NCBI GenBank assembly: GCA_900754075.1
Contig: CAAEBN010000054.1
Span: 1-35,949 of the forward strand
Length of the DNA stretch: 35,949 nucleotides
Reading direction: 5' to 3'
DNA from: an uncultured Collinsella sp.
GTDB taxonomy: Bacteria; Actinomycetota; Coriobacteriia; Coriobacteriales; Coriobacteriaceae
In this document: in pieces, positions 17,077 through 24,386 of the stretch
Layout of the letters: every line of letters begins with the position of its first letter
Position numbering within the stretch: position 1 is the stretch's first letter
Made by a program: the position numbers and the translations under genes
Notes under the pieces: generated by a model
Told to the model about the DNA's origin: nothing
The model's database searches: none
The model's input: only the letters and a program-made list of their open reading frames with translations

Positions 17077-17190
17077 TGGGGGCTGTCCCTAGCTGCCGGC
17101 AGAAAAGGAATGTCCCTAACTGCCAACTGCCAGACCTGTCCCCTTTGCACCAAAATGGTGCAGATTAACCTGTCCCCCATGCACCAGGTG
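17077..17190. repeat. Cluster of TGTCCC-containing REP-like units
   Basis: Four TGTCCC cores lie at 17084, 17111, 17137 and 17171, in the same orientation. The first two are each followed by CTA[GA]CTGCC, the last two by short TGCACC-containing palindromes, e.g. TGCACCAAAATGGTGCA (17146-17162). They fill the gap between the EIIA and foldase genes. Confidence 0.55.
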
Positions 17191-17253
17191 TGCCGCGGGG
17201 GCTGCGTTGTGACACAATGGCGTTTGTTCGATTCGTGATGCGAAAGGCCAAAC

Positions 17254-18477
17254 ATGGCAAACAAGAAAAAGAACCCCGAGGTCACGCCGACGTCCGAGCA
17301 ACGGTCCCGCGCTGCCTCCAGCTCTCGCAAGAGGCAGCGCAAGACCTATGTGTCCAAGACCGTCAAGATTGTCCTGGTGGTCATCGGCGTGCTGGCGATG
17401 CTGCTCTCCGTCTCGGCCATGGCGTGCTCCGGCCTGATGTCGCAGACCGAAAGCGCCAGCTCGGGCTATAAGCTCACTGGTGGTGTGGCTGCCACTATCA
17501 ACGGCACCAACCTCACTGAGGACACCGTGACCAAGCAGATCATGAGCATGCGCACGTCCTACGGCTACACCAAGGACAAGGACTGGGCGCAGTACCTGGT
17601 CGACAATGACCTCACGCCCAAGAAGTATCGCAAGCAGCTCATCGACTCCTACACGCAGCAGATTCTGCTTCAGCAAGCGCAGAAGGAAAACGGCGTGACC
17701 GTCTCGGACGAGGAGGTAGAGAAGGCCTGGAAGGACGCCTGCAAGAGTGCCGGCGGCGCTAAGGCTTTCAAGAAGACCCTTAAGACCTACGGCTACACCG
17801 AGGACACCTACAAGGATTCGCTCAAGGAGAGCCTGGCGCAGCAGAAGCTCAAGGATGCCGTGGCACCCACCAGCAAGCCCAAGGACAGCGAGATTGTCGA
17901 TTACATCAATGAGAACCTGTCCAACTACAACGATGCCCGTCGTTCGTCGAATATCCTGATCAAGGTCGATTCCGACGCATCTGACGAGGACAAGGCTGCC
18001 GCCAAGGCCAAGGCGCAGGAGTGTCTGGACAAGATCAACTCCGGCGAGCTGAGCTTTGAGGACGCCGTGGAGCAGTACTCCGACGACACCGGCTCCAAGG
18101 AGAAGAAGGGCGACGTGGGCTGGGACAAGCTCACCACCTTCGTCGACAGCTACCAGGCGGCGCTCGAGGGACTCAACAAGGGCGATGTGAGCGGTGTCGT
18201 CGAGTCGACCTATGGCTATCACATCATCAAGTGCACCGACTACTTCCACGTTGATAACCAGGTTGATGACATTAAGCAGGTGCCCAAGGCCATCAAGAAG
18301 TATGTCTCCAACGTGGTGAAGACGCAGGCAGAGAGCACTGCGTACAGCGAGTGGCTGGAGCAGTACAAGAAGGACGCCGACATCACCGTTAACCCCATGC
18401 CCAAGGACGTGCCGTACAACGTCAGCCTGAAGGGCGTCACCAAGAGTTCGACCGACGATTCGTCGACGACTGAGTAA
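17254..18477 (+). CDS. Parvulin-type peptidyl-prolyl isomerase (PrsA/SurA-like foldase)
   Basis: Membrane-anchored, extracellular folding factor of 407 residues. A basic cytoplasmic N-terminus (1-35) is followed by one hydrophobic helix (36-57). C58 follows it, but the SAMAC context is a poor lipobox, so anchoring by the uncleaved helix is as likely. Residues about 75-215 form a SurA_N/chaperone-like helical domain. Residues about 228-329 are the rotamase domain (ARRSSNILIKV, then LSFEDAVEQYSDD, KGDVGW, and VESTYGYHIIK). The C-terminus ends in a Ser/Thr-rich acidic tail. The start follows GAAAGG. It probably helps fold exported proteins such as the large wall-anchored ones here. YqeY follows after 63 nt. 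Confidence 0.88.
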   Translation: MANKKKNPEVTPTSEQRSRAASSSRKRQRKTYVSKTVKIVLVVIGVLAMLLSVSAMACSGLMSQTESASSGYKLTGGVAATINGTNLTEDTVTKQIMSMRTSYGYTKDKDWAQYLVDNDLTPKKYRKQLIDSYTQQILLQQAQKENGVTVSDEEVEKAWKDACKSAGGAKAFKKTLKTYGYTEDTYKDSLKESLAQQKLKDAVAPTSKPKDSEIVDYINENLSNYNDARRSSNILIKVDSDASDEDKAAAKAKAQECLDKINSGELSFEDAVEQYSDDTGSKEKKGDVGWDKLTTFVDSYQAALEGLNKGDVSGVVESTYGYHIIKCTDYFHVDNQVDDIKQVPKAIKKYVSNVVKTQAESTAYSEWLEQYKKDADITVNPMPKDVPYNVSLKGVTKSSTDDSSTTE

Positions 18478-18540
18478 TCTGAGTAATCATGGGGCGGTGC
18501 CCGCGTGAGTGCCGCCCACGCTATTGAGGAGGATTTGCAG

Positions 18541-18984
18541 ATGACCAACGAAGAGCTGCAGCAGGAAATGATCGCCGCCATGAAGGCCAAAGATAAGGTT
18601 CGCCTGTCCATCATTCGCCAGGTCAAGGCCGAGGTGAAGAATATTGAGGTTAACGAGCGCCGCGACGTGACCGAGGAAGACGTCAACAGCATGATCAAGC
18701 GTCTGATTAAGCAGACGAGCGAGACGCTGGAGATGTCCATTAAGGCCGGCACCGACCAGGAGCGTACCGACAACCTGACCGAGCAGGTCAAGATTCTGGA
18801 GAGCCTGCTGCCCGCGCAGGTTTCGGGCGAGGAGCTCGAGGCCCTGATCGAGCAGGTCATCGCCGAGCTGGGCGCGACCTCTAAGAAGCAGATGGGCCAG
18901 GTCATGGGCGCTCTGGGCAAGGCCACCGGCGGCAACTTCGATAAGCCGGCCGCGGCAAAGATCGTCGGAGCACGCCTCGCGTAG
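18541..18984 (+). CDS. GatB/YqeY family protein
   Basis: A 147-residue stand-alone YqeY protein, related to the C-terminal tRNA-binding domain of GatB. Its role is unclear in most bacteria. Recognisable parts are EMIAAMKAKDKVRLSIIRQ at the start, NVERRDVTEEDV-like sequence, and TSKKQMGQVMGALG with a Gly-rich end at GGNFDKPAAAKIV. GAGGAGG (18526-18532) lies 8 nt before the ATG at 18541; an upstream in-frame start at 18505 is not supported. It is likely co-transcribed with the foldase gene and is followed by a terminator. Confidence 0.92.
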   Translation: MTNEELQQEMIAAMKAKDKVRLSIIRQVKAEVKNIEVNERRDVTEEDVNSMIKRLIKQTSETLEMSIKAGTDQERTDNLTEQVKILESLLPAQVSGEELEALIEQVIAELGATSKKQMGQVMGALGKATGGNFDKPAAAKIVGARLA

Positions 18985-19012
18985 GGGCCGAGCGGTACAC
19001 AGTTGAGGCTGA

Positions 19013-19045
19013 GGGGGCGTGACCATTGCGGTCGCGCCCTTTTTG
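19013..19045 (+). terminator. Rho-independent terminator after YqeY gene
   Basis: GGGCGTGACC and GGTCGCGCCC pair around a short ATTGC loop and are followed by TTTTTG. Confidence 0.85.
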
Positions 19046-19072
19046 CTGCCTGATGAAGGGTGCCCCGTGGCC

Positions 19073-19109
19073 GTTCATTGGGCGCTCATTTAAGCCTGTC
19101 CCCAATGAG
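19073..19109. repeat. REP-like palindrome with CCTGTCCCC core
   Basis: CATTGGG and CCCAATG arms enclose a loop that contains CCTGTCCCC. This is one member of the GGGGACAGG/TGTCCC family, lying between the YqeY terminator and the ABC operon. Confidence 0.45.
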
Positions 19110-19215
19110 TAGGTGGAAGGTTGCGGGTTCTTTACGGGAATGTAGTGTGGGCTGCGGAAACGTGGTTCTTTCCGTACAATAGTTCAACTCGTGTAAACGC
19201 AGGGAAGGGACATTC

Positions 19216-19947
19216 ATGGCAGACATGATCGAGATCAAGCATCTCAACAAGTACTTTGGCGACCTGCATGTGCTCAAAGATATCAATCTCACCGTCAAGC
19301 GCGGCGAGAAGCTCGTAATGATCGGGCCTTCCGGCTCGGGTAAGTCGACGCTCATCCGTTGCGTCGATTATCTGGAGGAGCCTACGTCGGGCGAGGTCGT
19401 CATCGACGGTACGCCGCTCACCAAAAAGAATCACCTGGAGATGGCTCGCAAGTACAGCTCCATGGTGTTTCAGCAGTTCAACCTGTATCCCAACATGACG
19501 GTGCTGGGCAACCTGACGCTCGCGCCCATCAAGCTGCAAAAGAAGAGCAAGGAGGAGGCGACCGAGATCGCCATCGCCGCGCTCAAGCGCGTCGGCATGG
19601 CGCATAAGGCCGGCGAGTATCCGCAGAATCTCTCGGGCGGTCAGCAGCAGCGCATCGCCATCGCCCGTGCCCTGTGCACCAAGCAGCCCATCATTCTGTT
19701 TGACGAGCCGACCTCGGCGCTCGACCCCGAGATGGTCCAGGAGGTTCTGGACGTTATGATTGAGCTCGCGCAGGAAGACATCACCATGATCTGCGTGACG
19801 CACGAGATGGGCTTTGCGCGCCAGGTGGCCGACCGCGTCATCTTTATGGAGGACGGCCGCATCCTGGAGGAGGGCACGCCCGAGCACTTCTTCGATAACC
19901 CCGAGAACCCGCGCTGTCGCGAGTTCCTGTCCAAGATTCTGCACTAG
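19216..19947 (+). CDS. Polar amino-acid ABC transporter ATP-binding protein
   Basis: Cytosolic ATPase of an importer, 243 residues, the standard GlnQ length. Walker A is GPSGSGKST, the Q-loop is in MVFQQFNLYP, the signature is LSGGQQQR, Walker B is IILFDEPTSALDPEM, and the switch histidine is in CVTHEMGFARQVADR. This sequence set is typical of glutamine/glutamate/aspartate transporters. The start follows GGGAAGGGA. It is the first gene of a four-gene importer operon, with very short gaps to the next genes. The exact amino acid cannot be told from the ATPase. Confidence 0.95.
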   Translation: MADMIEIKHLNKYFGDLHVLKDINLTVKRGEKLVMIGPSGSGKSTLIRCVDYLEEPTSGEVVIDGTPLTKKNHLEMARKYSSMVFQQFNLYPNMTVLGNLTLAPIKLQKKSKEEATEIAIAALKRVGMAHKAGEYPQNLSGGQQQRIAIARALCTKQPIILFDEPTSALDPEMVQEVLDVMIELAQEDITMICVTHEMGFARQVADRVIFMEDGRILEEGTPEHFFDNPENPRCREFLSKILH

Positions 19948-19955
19948 GCGCGGTG

Positions 19956-20831
19956 ATGGACATGACGGATATGACGAGGGCGGCCGTGTCGCGCCGTCGC
20001 TTTTTGCAACTGGCTGGCGCCGGCATGCTTGCGCTGACGGGGACTGCGCTCACCGGTTGCGGCAACTCCACCAGCGGCGAGGGCTCCGACAAGGGGTCCA
20101 AGCTTGCGGCCATCAAGTCGCGTGGCCATCTGAATGCCGGCGTTAAGAAGGACGTTCCCGGCTACGGCTATTACGACACCGCCAAGGGCCGCTTTGAGGG
20201 CATGGAAGTCGATTTGTGCTACCAGATCGCCGCTGCCGTCTTTGGCGTGAGCTACAAGGAGGCCCGCGCCCAGGAGCTAGTCGAGTTTACCGACGTAACG
20301 CCCAAGACGCGCGGCCCGCTGATCGATAACGGCCAACTTGACGTGGTCGCGGCGACCTACACCATCACCGACGAGCGCAAGAAGAGCTGGGATTTCTCGA
20401 CGCCGTACCGCACCGACTACGTGGGACTCATGGTCAAGAAGCGTTCGGGCTTTACCTCGATTGAGGATTTGGATGGCAAGGTCATTGGCGTGAGCCAGGG
20501 CGCCACCACGCAGAGCCTGATCGAGCAGATGATCAAGGACAACGGCTTTAGCTGCAAGCCCGAGTTTAGGGCCTTTAGTGGCTACCCCATCATCAAGAGT
20601 TCGCTCGACGCCGGCAATATCGACGTCTTTGCCATGGACCGCTCCACGCTGGCCGGTTACATGAACGAGACCGTTGAGCTGCTGCAGCCCGAGGTCAAGT
20701 TTGGCGAGCAGGGTTACGGCGTGGCGACCAAGAGGGGCTGCGACCTTTCGGCCGTGGTCGATCAGGTGATTTGCGATCGCCTGGCCGATGGCTGGCTCGA
20801 CCAAGAGGTCAAGACCTGGGGTCTTGTATAG
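19956..20831 (+). CDS. Amino-acid ABC transporter substrate-binding lipoprotein, Tat-type signal
   Basis: Extracellular binding protein of the importer, about 291 residues. The N-terminus has SRRRFLQLAG, which fits a twin-arginine signal, and then LTGC, a lipobox, so it is probably a Tat-exported lipoprotein. The mature part has family 3 binding-protein features: GYYDTAKGRFEGMEVDLCYQ, VTPKTRGPLIDNGQLDVVAATYTITDERK and GVSQGATTQSLI, typical of glutamate/glutamine/aspartate binding. The start is uncertain: a GTG at 19953, the ATG at 19956 used here, and a GTG at 19986, which has GAGGG before it and would begin directly at SRRRFL. It starts about 8 nt after the ATPase gene and is probably coupled to it. 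Confidence 0.9.
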   Translation: MDMTDMTRAAVSRRRFLQLAGAGMLALTGTALTGCGNSTSGEGSDKGSKLAAIKSRGHLNAGVKKDVPGYGYYDTAKGRFEGMEVDLCYQIAAAVFGVSYKEARAQELVEFTDVTPKTRGPLIDNGQLDVVAATYTITDERKKSWDFSTPYRTDYVGLMVKKRSGFTSIEDLDGKVIGVSQGATTQSLIEQMIKDNGFSCKPEFRAFSGYPIIKSSLDAGNIDVFAMDRSTLAGYMNETVELLQPEVKFGEQGYGVATKRGCDLSAVVDQVICDRLADGWLDQEVKTWGLV

Positions 20832-20856
20832 GCGCATCGTCCAAGGAAGGAATCAA

Positions 20857-21603
20857 ATGCTCGAAGGATTATTTGACGCCGACCGTTGGTCGACGACATT
20901 TCAAAATATGGGGCCCTTCTGGGAGGGCTTTAGCGTGACGCTACAGGTGGTCGTTGCCGGTCTGCTGCTGTCGCTGGTGCTGGGCACACTGCTGGGCGTG
21001 TTCTCTACCACTCGTTCGCGCGTGCTGCGCGCCATAAGCCGCGTGTACGTGGAGTTTTACCAGAACACCCCGTTGCCCGTACAGGTGCTCTTTATGTACA
21101 TGGCCGGTCCGCAGTTTTTGCAGGCCATAACCGGTGCCGACCAGCCGGTGCGCATCGCGCCGTTCGTGCTGGGCTTCTTGGGTGTGGGCCTGTATCACGC
21201 GGCCTACATTTCGGAGGTCATCCGCACTGGTATCGAGGCGGTTCCGCGCGGTCAGATGGAGGCGGCCCAGAGCCAGGGCTTCACTCGCGCGCAGGCCTAC
21301 TGGTACATCGTGCTGCCCCAGACGTTCAAGATCATTCTGCCGCCGCTGTGTAACCAGGCGCTCAACCTGGTCAAAAACACGTCGGTGCTGGCGCTCGTGG
21401 CCGGCGGCGACCTTATGTATCGTTCCGACAACTTTGTGAGTCTGTACGGTTACCTGCAGGGATACATCGTCTGCTGCCTTATGTACTTCATCATCTGCTT
21501 TCCGCTCGCCATGCTGGTGCAGTGGCTCGAGCGTCGCTCCAAGGAGCGTCCGCGCGGCGTGAGCCTGGCCGAGCTGGGGCTCGACAACGTAGAGGAGGCC
21601 TAG
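20857..21603 (+). CDS. Amino-acid ABC transporter permease 1
   Basis: Membrane subunit of 248 residues with about five helices, the HisMQ/GlnP type. VYVEFYQNTPLPVQVLF is the typical N-terminal motif, and the EAA loop is GIEAVPRGQMEAAQSQGF followed by LPQTFKIILPP, which contacts the ATPase. AAGGAAGG lies 6 nt before the ATG at 20857; an earlier in-frame ATG inside the binding-protein gene (20788) is rejected. It forms a heterodimer with the next permease, which starts 3 nt after its stop. Confidence 0.95.
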   Translation: MLEGLFDADRWSTTFQNMGPFWEGFSVTLQVVVAGLLLSLVLGTLLGVFSTTRSRVLRAISRVYVEFYQNTPLPVQVLFMYMAGPQFLQAITGADQPVRIAPFVLGFLGVGLYHAAYISEVIRTGIEAVPRGQMEAAQSQGFTRAQAYWYIVLPQTFKIILPPLCNQALNLVKNTSVLALVAGGDLMYRSDNFVSLYGYLQGYIVCCLMYFIICFPLAMLVQWLERRSKERPRGVSLAELGLDNVEEA

Positions 21604-21606
21604 CGC

Positions 21607-22245
21607 ATGGAAATCTTCAACGCGACCAACCTGCTCTACATTTGGGGCGGCTTTGTTAAGACCATCGAGATCTCGGCGCTGTCGATCTTTTTCTCGCTCA
21701 TCTTTGGCACGGTGCTGGCGCTCGTTAAAAGCTATGCGCCCCGCCCATTCCGTATTTTGGTGAGCGCCTATATCGAGTTGTTCCGTTGCACGCCGAACCT
21801 GCTGTGGATTCTGTTTATCTACTTTACGGTGCAGGGTTTGGACATTGTGATTTCGACCATCGCCTTTACGCTGTTTACTAGCGCTGTTATGGCCGAGATT
21901 GTGCGCGGCGGCCTCAACTCGATTCCGCGCGGCCAGTTTGAGGCAGCGCAGAGCCAGGGCTTCGGTTTCTTTGCCACCATGCGCTACATCATTCTGCCTC
22001 AGACGTTTAAGACGATCATTCCGGCGCTGTTTAGCCAGTGCACGACCGTCATTAAGGACAGCTCGTATCTTTCGGGCATTAACGTGGCCGAGCTCATGTA
22101 CACGGCAAACGTGGTGATGGCCCACGCGATCGACCTGTCGCAGGTGCTTATGCTCTACGGCCTGGTGTTTGCGATGTACTTTGTGCTCAACTTTGGTATC
22201 TCGCTGCTGGTCCGAGCGTATCAACGTCGTATTGTGGCAGCGTAG
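21607..22245 (+). CDS. Amino-acid ABC transporter permease 2
   Basis: Second membrane subunit, 212 residues, same family as the preceding gene. YIELFRCTPNLLWILFIYF and the EAA loop GGLNSIPRGQFEAAQSQGF with LPQTFKTIIPALF are conserved. The ATG is 3 nt after the stop of permease 1, so translation is coupled. A perfect palindrome begins 2 nt after the stop codon. It completes a full ATPase, binding protein and two-permease importer. Confidence 0.95.
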   Translation: MEIFNATNLLYIWGGFVKTIEISALSIFFSLIFGTVLALVKSYAPRPFRILVSAYIELFRCTPNLLWILFIYFTVQGLDIVISTIAFTLFTSAVMAEIVRGGLNSIPRGQFEAAQSQGFGFFATMRYIILPQTFKTIIPALFSQCTTVIKDSSYLSGINVAELMYTANVVMAHAIDLSQVLMLYGLVFAMYFVLNFGISLLVRAYQRRIVAA

Positions 22246-22246
22246 A

Positions 22247-22277
22247 ATGTGACAAAGGGACTGTCCCTTTGTCACAT
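22247..22277. repeat. Perfect REP-like palindrome after permease 2
   Basis: ATGTGACAAAGGGA and TCCCTTTGTCACAT are perfect 14-nt arms around CTG. The centre reads GGGACTGTCCC, a variant of the GGGGACAGG/TGTCCC core. It lies between two genes and could attenuate transcription or be a REP-like element. Confidence 0.75.
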
Positions 22278-22293
22278 AGAGAAAGGAATCGCG

Positions 22294-22917
22294 ATGAGCG
22301 ATCTGGAGAATAAGAAGAGTCCTGTGGTCATTACCATCGCGCGCGACTTTGGTGCCGAGGGCCACGAGATCGGACGTATCCTCGCCAACGAGTTGGGGAT
22401 TCCGCTGTACGATAACGAGCTGCTGGTGCGCGCGTCGCTGCGTGCGGGTGAGTCGCTCGATAAGATGGCCGCCTACGACGAGCGCCTGGCCGTGGAGAAC
22501 ATGGCGTTTCTGCCCGACCGCTACGATGCGCGTTCGTACTCGGATAAGTTGTTCCAAAAGATGAGCCAGGTGATTTTGGATCTGGGCGAGACCGAGAGCT
22601 GCATTATCGAAGGCCGCCTGTCCGATTACCTGCTTCGCAACAACCCCAATCACATTGCCGTGCTGGTGACCGCACCCTTTGAGGATCGCGTCGAGATTGT
22701 GCGCAAGAAGCGTGGCCTTAACAAAAAGAAGGGCGCCAAGCTGGTCAAGCAGCAGCAGAAGGCGCGCGAGGCGTTCTATAAGCGCTATAGCGCCGGAAAG
22801 TGGAAGATGACGAGCGGCAAGGACATCGTCGTCAACCGCGCCAAGCTGGGCCGCGAGGGCTGCAAGGACGTCATCGCCGCGGCCTACCGCTACAAGGTGG
22901 CCCAACTCGAAGGCTAA
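22294..22917 (+). CDS. Cytidylate kinase-like family protein
   Basis: A 207-residue protein of the cytidylate kinase-like group (PF13189). The N-terminal VVITIARDFGAEGHEIGRILA corresponds to the variant P-loop region of this group. SCIIEGRLSDYLL matches the following strand-helix, and FEDRVEIV with RKKRGLNKKK corresponds to the lid with many lysines. The substrate is not established for most members. The start follows AGAAAGGA at 22294; an upstream GTG within the palindrome is not supported. It may be read from the ABC operon promoter or its own. Confidence 0.88.
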   Translation: MSDLENKKSPVVITIARDFGAEGHEIGRILANELGIPLYDNELLVRASLRAGESLDKMAAYDERLAVENMAFLPDRYDARSYSDKLFQKMSQVILDLGETESCIIEGRLSDYLLRNNPNHIAVLVTAPFEDRVEIVRKKRGLNKKKGAKLVKQQQKAREAFYKRYSAGKWKMTSGKDIVVNRAKLGREGCKDVIAAAYRYKVAQLEG

Positions 22918-22925
22918 CCGACCAA

Positions 22926-22970
22926 AACCACTACGAAGGGGACAGCACCTTTGTGGTGGTTTTTGTTTTA
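22926..22970 (+). terminator. REP-like palindrome with T-tail after kinase-like gene
   Basis: AACCACTACGAAGG and CCTTTGTGGTGGTT pair imperfectly around GGACAGCA, followed by TTTTGTTTTA. It works as a plausible terminator. From CCTTTG (22948) to 22977, 30 nt are identical to 24367-24396, where the same sequence ends the LuxR gene. Confidence 0.65.
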
Positions 22971-23006
22971 GGCAGAGAAAGTCAACTGGTTCTGCCGGGG
23001 TCGGTC

Positions 23007-23063
23007 GCTCAAAGAACTCAAGGATGCTCAAAGAACTCAAAGATACTCAAAGAAATTAAAGAT
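23007..23063 (+). repeat. Three tandem 19-bp direct repeats (iteron-like)
   Basis: Units at 23007-23025, 23026-23044 and 23045-23063. The first two read GCTCAAAGAACTCAAGGAT and GCTCAAAGAACTCAAAGAT (one difference). The third, ACTCAAAGAAATTAAAGAT, has three further changes. They lie 42 nt before the ATG of an AAA ATPase with a winged-helix end. Such spacing suits an operator for cooperative binding, or iterons. Confidence 0.75.
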
Positions 23064-23105
23064 CGTAGGGGCATAATTAAGTTGAATGAGTTCAAGGGAG
23101 GCTTT

Positions 23106-24221
23106 ATGGCGGCACCGACGGCGTACAGGCAGGCAAATCCATTCACGCCGATGTTCGGACGTGTACCGGCGTATATGGCCGGCCGCGAGCAAATCATCGA
23201 TGATATGGTGCTGGCGTTTGAAAATGACGATTCCGATCCCAATCTTTGCTCGGTTTTCTATGGTGCGCGTGGTACAGGTAAAACGGCGCTTTTGGCATAT
23301 CTATCGTACCGCGCCCAGCAAGAAGGTTGGATTACAGCGAATGTGACAGCCTCGGAGGGGATGCTCGAAGACATTTTGCAGCGCCTCAACGAATCAGCCG
23401 CCCATCTGATCGAAAAGCCCGCTTCTAGGCGTGTGAACAGTGTCGGCATTGCCCCCGTAGGGAGCATGAGCTGGGAAAACATCGATATTGAATTTGAGGG
23501 CGCTAACTGGCGTACTAAGATGAACGCTTTGTTTGCTCAGCTTGAAGCGACTGACACCGGGGTGCTTATCGCCGTTGACGAAGTGGATGCATCGTTTGCG
23601 CAAATGACGGAGCTTGTTACTACCTACCAGCACTTTGTAAGCGAGAATAAAAAGGTAGCTTTGCTTATGGCGGGGCTGCCGTTTCGCGTGCTGGCGCTGC
23701 TGACGGGGAAATCGACATCGTTTCTTCGTCGCGCGGCTCAACATTCGCTGGGATCAATTTCACCGACTGAGGTAAAAGAAGCGTTTCGACTAACGATTGA
23801 GGACGGCGGCAAGACGATTTCTGATGAGGCGATCGACCTCGCTGCCAAGGCGATCGATGGTTTTCCATTTATGTTCCAGTTGGTGGGGTATCGGGCATGG
23901 AATGCTTCGCGCCAAGCCTCCGAGGTTTCTATTGAGGATGTCGAACGAGGCGCGAAACTTGCGCAAGAGGAGCTGGAATCGCGAGTTTTCGCTTCAACAG
24001 CGGCGGAACTTTCACGAGGGGACCTTGAATTTCTTCGTGCAATGAATCCGGTTGGGACGACGACCAGGCAAGAGCTGGCAGCGAGGCTTAAGAAGAGTTC
24101 CGGTTCGATTTCAACGTATAAAAAGCGTCTGGTAGAGGCTGGGGTAATTGAAGAGCCTCTACAAGGACGTTTTGAGTTTGCATTGCCAGGCTTCGGCCGA
24201 TATGTCGCATCGCTTTACTAG
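23106..24221 (+). CDS. AAA ATPase with C-terminal winged helix
   Basis: A 371-residue protein. Walker A is GARGTGKT (53-60) and Walker B is LIAVDEVD (154-161). The N-terminal NPFTPMFGRVPAYMAGREQIIDDMV fits the AAA_16/ORC-CDC6-like and archaeal-type ATPase groups. The C-terminal 90 residues (RGDLEFLRAMNPVGTTTRQE, then SSGSISTYKKRLVEAG) look like a winged helix that would bind DNA. GGGAGG precedes the ATG at 23106 by 4 nt; a longer frame starting inside the preceding gene is rejected. GC content is lower than that of neighbours, with many AAA, GAA and ATT codons, suggesting transfer. No partner gene is present. Possible roles are a DNA-associated switch, a defence ATPase or a replication-like factor; none is shown. 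Confidence 0.82.
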   Translation: MAAPTAYRQANPFTPMFGRVPAYMAGREQIIDDMVLAFENDDSDPNLCSVFYGARGTGKTALLAYLSYRAQQEGWITANVTASEGMLEDILQRLNESAAHLIEKPASRRVNSVGIAPVGSMSWENIDIEFEGANWRTKMNALFAQLEATDTGVLIAVDEVDASFAQMTELVTTYQHFVSENKKVALLMAGLPFRVLALLTGKSTSFLRRAAQHSLGSISPTEVKEAFRLTIEDGGKTISDEAIDLAAKAIDGFPFMFQLVGYRAWNASRQASEVSIEDVERGAKLAQEELESRVFASTAAELSRGDLEFLRAMNPVGTTTRQELAARLKKSSGSISTYKKRLVEAGVIEEPLQGRFEFALPGFGRYVASLY

Positions 24222-24261
24222 AGGGTCGTTGCTGCGAAGGATCGCTTCGTGTCCCTTTACT

Positions 24262-24318
24262 GTCTCGATCTGTAACAATAAGCCTGCTTTTAGGGGCCTA
24301 TCTGTTACAGACTGAGAC
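24262..24318. repeat. TCTC-type palindrome, copy 1
   Basis: GTCTCGATCTGTAACA (24262-24277) and TGTTACAGACTGAGAC (24303-24318) pair with two mismatches around about 25 nt. It is the only single copy of the family in the window and sits downstream of the AAA ATPase gene. Confidence 0.8.
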
Positions 24319-24348
24319 AAACTGGCAGAGTGGCCTTCTGCTCCGCTC

Positions 24349-24386
24349 AAACCACCGCAAGGGGGGCCTTTGTGGTGGTTTTTGTT
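24349..24386. terminator. REP-like palindrome with T-run between convergent genes
   Basis: AACCACCGCAA and TTTGTGGTGGTT arms flank a G-rich centre, followed by TTTTGTT. It could end the ATPase transcript, and it directly abuts the stop codon of the minus-strand LuxR gene. Confidence 0.6.

Noticed and set aside
23007..23063. Short CRISPR or coding repeat
   Set aside because: The units are directly adjacent without spacers and lie outside any supported gene.
22800..23105. Upstream extension of the AAA ATPase frame into the kinase-like gene
   Set aside because: The extension overlaps another gene out of frame and crosses the REP-like terminator and the 19-bp repeats; a good ribosome binding site supports the ATG at 23106.
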